This document shows, in pieces, positions 12,481 to 23,500 of a DNA stretch of 64,000 bases. The notes below the pieces were generated by a model. The model saw only the letters and a list, made by a program, of their open reading frames with translations, was not told the DNA's origin and searched no databases. Source of the DNA: Sipunculus nudus (lineage: Eukaryota > Annelida > Sipuncula > Golfingiida > Sipunculidae); the NCBI GenBank assembly GCA_026874595.1, contig CM049306.1, positions 84,162,142 to 84,226,141 on the forward strand, given 5' to 3'. Each line of letters starts with the position of its first letter. The stretch's first letter is position 1. The translations under genes and the position numbers were made by a program.

Positions 12481-12499
12481 AGCTGAGCTAAAAACCATT

Positions 12500-12612
12500 A
12501 ATTTGGATGGGCAACCACCACCCACTCTCACAGCCATGCCAGGAATCGAACTTGGGTCACCAGCGGAGAGAGCCAAGCATGTTACCCCTTGACTGTCAAA
12601 TCCCTATTAGCA
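12500..12612 (-). repeat. tRNA-like SINE head
   Basis: On the minus strand the B-box-like GTTCGATTCC (12551-12542) lies about 35-40 bases downstream of an A-box-like stretch near 12600 (TGACAGTCAAGGGGTAACATG). This is the spacing of a tRNA-type pol III promoter. The cloverleaf is not intact enough to call a tRNA gene. It lies immediately beyond the B1 tail. Confidence 0.5.
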
Positions 12613-13172
12613 TCCATAAGTGTGGATTCCAATGTTGAATCATTATCTGCTGTTACATTTCTTGTTTAGAATTCCTGTCAACTGAATGGATTACTGGGTG
12701 GCCTATTAAGACTTAGGATCTGAGTTACACTTTAATAGCACCAAAACATTAGAAGGGAAACACAGCTGGGTCTAGACTTTTGTTTTACATAAAGAGAAAA
12801 TGAAACACTACTTATACAGATATCATAACCACACAAGTAAACAGGATTAAAGGAAAAAAAAGTTTAATTCTAAATAAAGTATGCCAAGAGAAAAGAAGTG
12901 GCATGGATTTTGCTCCCTTCCTTTAACAAACAATAAGAAATTAACAATGTAAAGGAAATTCACAATACTGAAATGCAATCAAATCTGGTTAACAAGTAGC
13001 TTGTGCTTCACAATCTTTTACCTCATTCAAATAAATTCACAACCTCTCTAAATATATTGTAAATAGGTTAACATGTTTAGTATAAATATATTAATAGTAC
13101 AATCATAACAAGAAAAGGTCATCATTCATACACATACAGTAAAGCCCTGACATACAGCAAGGCACTGGAATG
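12613..13172 (-). other. Probable 3' UTR of the IL-17-receptor-like gene
   Basis: AT-rich sequence downstream of the minus-strand stop codon (13173-13175). Minus-strand ATTAAA signals are present at 12868-12863 and 12736-12731. I see no minus-strand AATAAA close by. The transcript end is uncertain. Confidence 0.35.
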
Positions 13173-14533
13173 CTAGCACCGTATGGGCAGACAAACATCC
13201 TCTAACAAACTTGACTTGTGTTCTGTACCATGTGCAGGTCCCCTCTCAAATGGCGTCAGACTCGGACAACTTCGAGTCATATCATCTTCACCCTGGTTCA
13301 TAATTAACAAACACTTGTCACAGCTCTCCTCTATGCAGTCATCAGTTGGAGTGTGGAATGTCAGGCGTGGCCACATATTTGGGGTATAATTACGTATGAA
13401 CTCTATATCCTTTAACATTTGTGTCATATCCTCCTCCACCACACTTTCCTCCTCATCAGAGTCCTCGTATGAGTTTTTCTGACCTTGTGTTTCAGGACTT
13501 TTTAAAAGGGGATCACTGCTCTGTGGAGTGTATGTTCTACTAAGTGGAGGCAATGATGAACTCTTCATAACAACAGGCATGAACTCTGGTTCTGAGCTAA
13601 TATTGTCAGATTCGTGTTCAATATTTCGAAGAAGTGGGGAGCCACTAGATGCACTGCTGTGGTTTGACGGAATGTGATTACTGGACATTTTAATATAACT
13701 GCCTGAACGAGGGTTGGTCCCGTTTTCTAAATATCTCATTCTGAGTTTCCTCCTTAGTGTGTCTTCCTCATCCTCCACGTGGACTTCTACAGGTAAGGTT
13801 TGCGATGAGGACTGAACGCTTTGTTTGTTAATGGGAGGTAAGGGTCTTCCTTTGTTACTTTTAAGCCCAGGAGAGCCACTGCTTGAGGACACATCCAAGT
13901 GGTCTAATCGACTATGTAACCACTGAGGATTATCTTTATAATAATCCTTGCAGTCATTAATTGCTTTCTGCAGTTCACGACCAGCTTCTGTGTTTGCATA
14001 GTATTCAGCCATCACCCCGTGAAATAAACTTCCACTTTTACCCACATCTACCTTGAGACCATGTATGTGCTTGTACATATCAAATATATCTTTCATCAAA
14101 AAGAATTTGTAAGTTCGATCCAATTTGGGAGGAATATCACTGTCAACTGAATATTCAAAATGCACTGAGATAAATTTTGTCACTGCTTCACCGTTATTTT
14201 TCATGACTCTCATTTTCTCGGAGATATAGTCAACTGCTTGAACAAACATATCTGGTATTGCCTGATTCTGAGTGGCTTTAAGTTTTCTCCCTTTTGTACA
14301 CTGAAAACGAGCTCCAGTTGAGCAGACCAGTATAACGAACGAGACTGTGTCTATCTGGTCCAACAACCAATTGACTGGTCCTCTGTCTTGTATGAAGTTA
14401 TACTGCCATTGGTCAAACTGGACATCACAGCTGCACACCTCTCTCAAATAATTAGCAAATTCAGTAATCACCTTGTCATGCATGTCACAGTCCGAGGAGT
14501 AAACCAAAAGAACCAATGGCTGTAACTTTCCAC
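13173..14533 (-). CDS. IL-17R-like exon 12: SEFIR domain, cytoplasmic tail and stop
   Basis: Acceptor AACTACAG at 14539-14534. The exon runs 1,361 bp to TAG 13175-13173. Residues ~450-600 form the SEFIR domain: first strand PLVLLVYSSDCDMHDKV, acidic/aromatic box CDVQFDQWQ, the helix GPVNWLLDQIDTVSFVILVC followed by STG, and the C-terminal part with the aromatic run YKFFLMKDIFDMYKH. This is the TIR-related fold used for homotypic contacts with SEFIR adaptors. The remaining ~300 residues are low-complexity Ser/Pro-rich with acidic patches (EDEED, YEDSDEEESVVEED) and no second domain I recognise. The open frame appears to start at 14516, but that codon is TTG inside the domain, not a start. Confidence 0.96.
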
Positions 14534-17500
14534 CTGTAGTTAATCAAAATAATAATATAAGCAAAATACCCAAGGACTCAAGCAGAAGAATATAAGAAAT
14601 TTATTATTATGGATCTGTTAAATGAAGAAAAATAAAAACATAATATTGAATGAGCATCAATAACACCTGATTTTCTTCATATATTACAAAAGTAATTCAA
14701 ATTAGTACCATATATAACTTTAAGGAAATAAACACAAATATCAATAATATTTCTAATTTTTGTTCAAACTTTTGATCCCATGAGAGATGATAGTTTTCTG
14801 CCAGGAGGCAAAAGTGTGTCTGTTTTGTAGGGGCTAAATGTTGGGATTTCTACATTAATATACATTTCATGAGGTTTCTTATTTTGACAATTTTCATGGG
14901 AAGAAAAATCCCTAGGTAAAGAAAGATGTTACACATATAACATTGAGAAAAAACACAAGAGTCTGGGGAGCTGAGGGATAGCTGCATACCACTGTTCTTG
15001 GCTGGCCTGATATAAAAAATACTTGACATGGTGCTTGAAAACTTGAATAAAATCTACAATTTTTGATCAACTGGTTTTGATTTCACATTTTAACAGATGA
15101 AATGCTTATATCTGCATGCTGTGAAAATCAACTCCACAGCATTTACAGGGAAAAAACTTGCCATGGTCAAATTTGGACGAAATTTAAGGTACTGATTTTA
15201 TATTTATGCTAATAACTTAAAACATTGGCAAAATTCAAAGTATACAAATGTCTCTAGCTTCAACAATTCTCATGTTAAGTGAGTAAATATATTTCCTGAT
15301 TTTTTTCTGAGTGCATTATGTTTGGACCCAAAACTTAAGAAATTACACAATACTGACCTTATTTCTAGCACGTACATAGGAATTATATAGAGGAATATAC
15401 ATATTTAATATGATCAAATTCAGATCAGTGGTTCTGATATTAGGTCTTGAAGCACATTAATGCGTCTTTAATGGAAAATTGAGGTTTTTCTTTAATATCT
15501 TGAAGGAAAGAAGTCCTAGTTAACCAATTTTTGGCATGGTAGATTTTTTTCGGAACATATAACTGTGTGCAAAATTTTGGATTTGTAGGTCCAACAGTTT
15601 CAAAATGTGGCTGGACAAAGGACCATGATTATAGCTCAGATGACTTATAGTCAGCTGATCTAAAAAACTGAGAAGCTTCAGTGTGGCAAGATGCTGCTGT
15701 TTGTGTGTGTATCTTTCTGTATGTATGTATGTGTGTATGTGTGTATGTGTGTATGTATGTATGTAACTTTTAGCCATATCATTAAGTTTCTGCCATAACC
15801 ACTCCAGAATCACTACCAACCACTATAGGTCATTCCATTAAAAGCTGTAGAGTGGGGATCAACTTCAGTACAAACTATTCAGATTGTATGCATTGTTTCA
15901 TTTACAAGCATTTTATATACATACAGGTTATCACTTACCAAAACTTATTTCATCACTGTTCCGTGCGTGAAGTCTATGCATAGGAATGTTACCTGAAGTA
16001 ATAAACAAGCAGGTATGATCAACCGTTGTAGACATACAAAAAGAGACTGTACAGACCATACCCTTTTTTTATTACCATTAGTCAGCATATTGTAGGTAAT
16101 ATGTCAGTATTTGTAAAAGAAACATGTCACCATGTTATTAAGTGATCTGTGATGAATAATTTGAATTCCTCTTTTGTCTCTAAGAGCAGAACCGAATAAT
16201 TAGCACTACTCTTTTTGTTTCAATACATGCAAGATCAGTTCCTTGGGTTTTGATCATGTTAACAAAATTCCATAATTCCTCCCCCCCCCCCCCCCTGAGT
16301 TTTCCCTGACGAATCTTCAAGATTCTAGAATATATTTGCAACTTATTTCTAGTGTGACAAATTTTTATGTTAGTGTTGTGAAAAGATATTATTGCAGTTA
16401 ACATAATGAAACTTAGAATCTAGTTTGTGTTGTATGTACAAAAATTGTAGCTACAGTATGTGTTACACAGAGTTGAAGAGAGATTTCTGCACTAATAAGC
16501 AGCCTGAGCAAGTACAAGTATTCATATAACAAGGCCTACAAGGCTAATGCGAACCTGTGCATTGGGAAATACACCAGGTATAATGCTTCAATGCTGGACC
16601 ATTACTTCTCATGTATATGAACAATGAAAGTACTAACATTTTGAATAAGAAACAATTACATAAACATCACTGCTAAAATTCTGGCATAGGGGCACACATC
16701 ACAAAAATGATTGTAGCTGGCACCACCAGTCTTGTATACAACGAAGCTATCAGATATATATACATATGCCTAATTTCAGACTGATATATCAAACCCCTCC
16801 TAAGAAATAAGCAGGGACACACTGTGCAAAAACTATTTTAGGTGGCACCTCCAGTCTTGTATATGACTAAGCTATTCAATATGTATAAATATGCCCAATT
16901 TCAGGCTGATATATCAAATTAATCTATAGAAATAAGCACACACATATGCTGTGCAAAAGTCATTGTAGGTGGCGACACCTGTCTTGTGAACGAGAAAGCC
17001 ATCAAAGACACATAGACAGGTCAAAATATCAGGCAAATACATCAAACTTACCTTGAGTCTGATGCATGGGGCTGACCAGGCTTAGGTGAGAAAGCCAGTT
17101 GCCCCAAGTGAACTGTGACAAATTTGCTGGCTCAGGCTACAGCACTGAGTGAACTCCTGACCTGCATCTGGCTAGACTGTGCGAACATTTGACCTGTACC
17201 TGGCTGCACTGAGTGAAATCTTGACCTGTTGCATAATCTGACACAGTTGGCAGTCTGCCAAATCCATAAATAGATCCAGGCTGAACTTTGGTGCCAAAAC
17301 TGATGCAGTGGGCAGTCTGCCAATGCTATAAATAGGATGCTGCTACTGCACTGAGTGAACTCCTGACCTTTACCTGGCTGCACCGAGTGAACTCTTGACC
17401 TGCTGCCTAATCTGATACAGTTGGCAGTCTGCCAAAGCTATAAATAGATCCAGACTGACCTTTGGCCTGTTGCCAAATCTGAAATAGTAGCCACACCATT

Positions 17501-20500
17501 GCATAAGCTCACAGATTGGCTCCACATGCAGCCCTAAGGGGCATGACACCCAAGAGGTGATCACATGGTGCCCATGAGGTGTTCACATGTCACCCATGAG
17601 GGGATCACATGCCTTGTGCTTGGCTGCACTGATTAACTCTTGACCTATATCTGGCTGCACTGAATGAACCCTTGATCTGTTGCCAAATCTGAAACAGTTG
17701 GCAGTTTCTCAACCTATTAAAGATACAGACACAGTCTTGGCCTGTTGGTAAATCTTTGGCTAAAATGTTTTTTTTTTTTCAAGCTATATATAAACTTTTT
17801 ATCAAAATATCCAAAAAAAAGATGCAGTTCTTTCATTGTTAAAGGTCCAATAATTCTGCCAAAAATCATTCAAGTAAACTTGAACAAAGGCCACCTAAGA
17901 ATAATTTTTGTGCCATGTAACAGAAGTTATAATTGAAACAATCTTTTGTAGAAGAACAGTTTTGCAGTCCTCAGTTTGAAATAGACAAAATAATGACCAT
18001 AAGACCAACTTAAGCTTTTCTGATATGACTGAAAGAACCATGTCCTAGGATAATTCTTTTGAAAAATTGAACAATTCAACTTGACAGTTTCATTATAAAC
18101 ATTAACTTAAGCTTCCCACAACTTAGCCAAAAATCACTGAACCAAAACCATTTAACAGACTTGAATTATCAACATCTAAGGATAATCAATGTGTGAGATT
18201 TAAGAATTTGGCCCAGTGGTTTTTAGGGAGAAGATCTTTGTAGCCACTGAGCAAAAATGGGCTGTTATGGCATATGACTAAATTCAGCTTCCCATAACTC
18301 AGCCAAAAGTCACTGAACTGAGACCATTTGAACAAACTTCAGAAAGCACAACCCTAGGATCATTTCTGTGTGATATTAAACAAGGCCTACAGGCCAAATG
18401 CGAACCTGTGCATTGGGAAATACACCAGGTATAATGCTTCAATGCTGGACCATGACTTCTCATGTATATGAACAATGCAGGTACTAAACATTTTGAATAA
18501 GAAACAATTACACAACATCACTGCTGGGTGCACACAACACAACTAGGGAGCCCATGGGTCTCAACGCTCAGTTGAATTTGTCTATAAGGATCAATAAAAT
18601 CAAGTTTGAAGCCAGTCTGTCTATTCAAAGCAGAATTATCATCTATAAACTAATTTGTGAATGGATGGGCCCTGTGACCTTGACCTTTGACCCAAAAATC
18701 AAACAGAATCTTCCCCTAGTGGTAGGTTAGCAATATCTTGAAGATGGAAGGTTTGCGATGAAAAGTTTGGCTTAAAATGCATACACATTCCTTAGTCGCG
18801 GGACATTTATAAGTTAAGTTTGAAACCAATATATCAAACTTAACTAGAGTTATCATCTGGAAACTAATTTGTGTGGATGGACGGATTGACAGACAGACAG
18901 ACATACAAACAGACAGACTGAGAGACAGGGTGATTAGTATAGGGTATCCACTTGTGATCAATAAACACACCAGGTTTTGGGACACCATATGTAATGACAG
19001 CTGAGAAACTGACATGATTGTTGTCATTTTATAGTAAATAAATAGGAAAATATTTGTTAAAATAGGAAAACCACCACGTTTCAGGAGGTTTTGTATCAAA
19101 TTTTTTACTACTCTGGTGGGTACTTTCAAGCCCCATAGCTCGAAGGAAAAAGGTTGCAGTGACCTAATTTCAGGTTTCCAAGGAAATTTTTGATTGACCT
19201 CCCTGGATGTTCACTTAGAAGTTTCTAGGACCAGCTGTTATGATTTGTGCCCTGCTAACGGATGACCGGATGTCCAGATGGACGACGGACAAAGCGCCAT
19301 TCCTATACCTCAGTTGACTTACAGTCAGCTGAGCTAAGAATGATTGTAGCTGGTGCCACCAGTCTTGTATACAAAAAGGTTTCAGAGATATATACATATG
19401 CCCAAGTTCAGACTGATATATCAAACCCCTCCTGAGAAATAAGCAGGGACACACACTATGCAAAAAATTATTGTAGGTGGCACCACCAGTCTTGTTTACG
19501 ACAAGTATACGATAATTAAAATACGATAGGTATAAATATGCCCAATTTCAGGATGATATATCAAATTCATCTATAGAAATAAGCAGGCACAAAAGTCACA
19601 CACTGTGCAAATGTCATTGTAGGTGGTGACACCTGTCTTGTGAACGAGAAACCCATCAAAGACACATAGACAGGTCAAAATATTACGCCAATACATCAAA
19701 CTTACCTTAAGTCTGATGCATGGGGCTGACCACGCTTAGGTGAGAAAGGCAGTTGCCCCGAGTGAACTGTGACAAATTTGCTAGCTCAGGCTACTGCACT
19801 GAGTGAACTCATGTCCTGCACCTGGCTAGACTGGGTGAACTTCTGACCCGTACCTGGCTGCACTGAGTGAACTCTTGACCTGTTGCCTAATCTGATATAG
19901 TTGGCAGTCTGCCAAAGCTATAAATAGATTGGCTCCACATGCAGCCCTGAGATAACACCCATGAGGTGATCACATGGTGCCCATGAGGTGTTCACATGTC
20001 ACCCATGAGGGGATCACATGCCTTGTGCTTGGCTGCACTGACTGAACTCTGGACCTATATCTGGCTGCACTGAATGAACTCTTGATCTATTGCCAAATCT
20101 GAAACAGTTGGCAGTTTCTTAACCTATGTAAATATACAGACACAATCTTGGCACATTCTTGTCAATATTAACCAAAGATAACCTGAAATCTATATGTCTG
20201 GAGGCATGATGTAACGGACGCTGATAAACTGGTTCCAGGCTAGATGTATCTGCTTCACACAGCTAACATATATGGTAAAATGACTCAATTCAATCTTTAT
20301 TATTCAGCCAAAATTCATTCTTTGGAACCACAAAAGACAATTATTATAAGAATTATTCAGGGGATTATTCTTGTAAAATATTAAACAAGGCCTACAGGCC
20401 TAATGCGAACCTGTGCAAATGGATATAAACCTGGTATAACGCTTCAATGCTGAACCACTACTTTTCATATATAAGAACAATGCAAGTACTAAACATTTTG

Positions 20501-23500
20501 AACAAGAAACAATACACAAACATCACTGCTGAAATTCTGGCATGGGTGCACACAACACAAAAATTATTGTAGGTGGCACCACCAGTCTTGTATACGACAA
20601 AGCTATTTGACATGTATAAATATGCCCAATTTCAGGCTGATATATCAAATTCCTCCATAGAATTAAGCAATACACTTTGCAAAAGTCATTGTAGATGGCG
20701 ACACCTGTCTTGTGAATGAGAAAGCCATTAAAGACACATAGACAGGTCAGAATATCAGGCCTTGAGTCTGATGCACCGGGCTGACCAGGCTTTGATGAGA
20801 AAGGCTTTTGCCCCGAGTGTACTGTGACAAATTACTGGCTCAGGCTACTGCACTGAGTGAACTCTTGACCTGCACCTGGCTAGACTGAGTGAACTTTTGA
20901 CCTGTACTTAGCTGCACTGAATGAACATGAGGTGATCACATGATACTCATGAGGTGATCACATGCTACCCATGAAATGATCACATGCTGCCCATGCCTTG
21001 TGCTTGGCTGCACTAATGGAACTCTTGGCCTAAATCTGGCTGCAATGAATGAACTCTTGATCTGTTGCCAAATCTGAAACAGTTGGCAGTTTCTCAACCT
21101 ATTCAAGAAACATACACAATCTTGGCCTGTTACGTAACTCTGCTAAAATTTATCCAACACAAACCATTTGAACAAACTTGAGAAGGCTCACCTCTGGGAT
21201 CATTTCTGTAAAATATTGAACAATTTGGCTGGACTCTTTACAAGAAGAAGAAGTTTTTATCAGCTTTTTCCTTGTAAAATCTAAGTAAATGCAGATAGCA
21301 AAAATAAGCTGAATCCATCAACATTTGATATGTGACTGATAATTGCATAAAATTTGGGGATGGTAGCTCCGGCTATTCCTGAGAAATTATGAATAATATA
21401 CAGATGATATGTAATATCATAAATCTACATTTTTTTAAAGCTTTTAAAAAACATTCTTGTCAATATTTTCCATAGATATTCTAAAATCTAAATGTCTAGA
21501 GGCATGATGTAATGGATGCTGATAAACTGGTGCTAGGCTAGATGTATCTGCTTCACACAGCTAACATATATGGTAAAATGACTCAATTCAATCTTTATAA
21601 TTCAGCCAAAATTCATTTTTTTGAACCATAAAAGACAATTATTATTAGAATGATTCAGGGAATTATTCTTGCAAAATATTAAACAAACTGGCCTCAGTAT
21701 CATCAGTCGAAAAACGTTTTGTAGGTTTATAACTCATATGGGGAAAATACAGCAAAATGGCAAAGTTCAGCTTCCCATAACTCAGCCAAAAATCATGAAC
21801 CAAAACCATTTGAACAAACTTGAATTATCAACTTCTAAGGATAATTAATGTGTGAGATTTAAGAATTTGGCCCAGTGGTTTTTGAGAAGAAGATTTTTGT
21901 AGCCACTTAGCTAACATGGGCTGTCATGGCATATGACTAAATTAAGCTTCCCATAACTCAGCCAAAAGTCACTGAACTGAGACCATTTGAACAAACTTGA
22001 ATTATCAACATCTAAGGATAATTAATGTGTGAGATTTAAGAATTTGGCCCAGTGGTTTTTGAGAAGAAGATTTTTGTAGCCACTTAGCTTACATGGGCTG
22101 TTATCGCACATGACTAAATTCAGCTTCCCATAACTCAGCCAAAAGTCACTGAACTGAGACCATTTGAACAAACTTGAATTATCAACATCTAAGGATAATT
22201 AATGTGTGAGATTTAAGAATTTGGCCCAGTGGTTTTTGAGAAGAAGATTTTTGTAGCCACTTAGCTAAAATGGGCTGTTATGGCATAAGACTTAATTCAG
22301 CTTCCCATAACTTAGCCAAAAGTCACTGAACTGAGACCATTTGAACAATCTTCAGAAAACACTACCCTAGGATCATTTCTGTGCGATATTAAACAATTAG
22401 GCCATTTCGTTTCAGAGAAGAAGTTATTTGTAGCTGTCAGTATGATACGGGCACTGATGACCCCCGTACAATAAAGGCCGATGTCGGTGGCGCCACCAAT
22501 ACCTCAATTTCAGATATGACTCATGTGACCAACATTGGCATAAAATTTGGTGATGATAGCTCAAGCCATTTCTGAGATTGTAATTTTAGTATGCTTTTTT
22601 GGACAGATGACTAAGTTCAACTTCCTGTAACTCGGCCAAAAATCACCAAACTTAAACCATTCGAACAAACTTGAGAGAGATTGTTCCAGGGATCATTTCT
22701 GTGAAATATTGGACAATTTGGCTGAACAGTTTTGGAGAAGAAGATTTTTAAAGGTTTTTTAGCTTTTTCTCTATAAAATCTATGAAAATGCAGTTAGCCA
22801 AAAGTAAGCAAAATTGGACAGAGTTTTTTAGATAACAATTTTTTTGCAGAAAATTTCTGGATGCTAACTCTTGCCATTTTCAAGATAGTATGGGTTAATG
22901 TACAGTCGACGGACGCCGGCCGACGGACAACGCCTCACCATCGCATAAGCTCACAGGTTCGCTAAAAAACCAGGGCTATGTTATAATGTGAACTTTAAAG
23001 GAAGTCAATTAACTTCACTAATCAATTAAAATATTATAAAACTTTATGAAATGGAAACCAAGTAAAACTTTTTGAGTACTTAAAGATGACTTCTAAAAGC
23101 CACTCTACATTGCAAAGTACAAGTATATAGAATGTGCAAAAGTGCATGAGTATATCCTCTTTTTTAAAAAAAATGTTCACATTAAATTAATTCTTAACAT
23201 ACTTTTTGTAATAACCAGATTCTTCTAAATAAACTGGTGAGAAACAACAGAGGTTAAACATTTGCAATGAATAATTCTACCATAAGTGTGAGATAAATTA
23301 TTCTTACCTTCAAATGGATGCATGAAAAGACTAATTTACTGCCCTCACAAGTAAAAAGTTAATTCACAATAGACAGTAAAAACCAACAGAAGATAAAGAT
23401 ATATTTAATCAACACTGTATAACCATCTGCTTTATAGGACATTATTGGAAACAATGATTATTTTCTTATGCTCTGTATTATATGCTCTGGACAAACTCTG

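Larger units (their letters stand above)
7505..12494 (+). mobile_element. Helentron-like non-autonomous element, family B (copy B1), split by family A copy
   Basis: The head at 7505 reads ACAAGTGACCCATAGGTCAT and then CTCAGCTGACTGGGAAGAG. The tail ends at 12494 with AGCTCAGATGACT, TAC, AGTCAGCTGAGCT and then A's. The head's CTCAGCTGACT is the inverse of the tail's last stem arm, giving a subterminal inverted repeat. The tail itself forms a 13-bp hairpin with one mismatch. A GACGGACGG-rich block (about 12415-12445) precedes the hairpin. The body 10439-12480 is a tandem array of six units of about 340 bp. Head, tandem core and 3' hairpin are the plan of Helentron-derived elements (DINE/pearl type). 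No Rep/helicase coding is present. Family assignment is inference. Confidence 0.7.
16530..22970 (+). mobile_element. Composite family A locus: three heads, one tail, one nested B copy
   Basis: Family A heads (ACAAGGCCTACA(G/A)GSC, then GCGAACCTGTGC) begin near 16531, 18376 and 20381, but only one tail (CACAGGTTCGCTAAAAA) is found, at about 22955-22970. A degenerate tail-like CATTGCATAAGCTCACAG at about 17500 lacks the terminus. Each later head follows the same internal motif, '(G/A)ATATTAAAC'. Downstream segments recur in the last copy (20140-20380 matches 21455-21680). This fits either repeated insertion with loss of 3' ends or tandem amplification of the 5' part. It fills most of intron 10. 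Confidence 0.65.

Noticed and set aside
12500-12612. Possible functional tRNA gene
   Set aside because: The B box is good but the A box and the cloverleaf stems are degraded. A SINE head explains it better.
13183-13389. Plus-strand open frame over the receptor's last exon
   Set aside because: Antisense shadow of the SEFIR exon tail.
18716-19129. 137-codon minus-strand open frame (LSLSLSVCMSVCLSIRPS)
   Set aside because: It runs through the GACAGACAGA tract and the body of a nested family B element. It has no domain.
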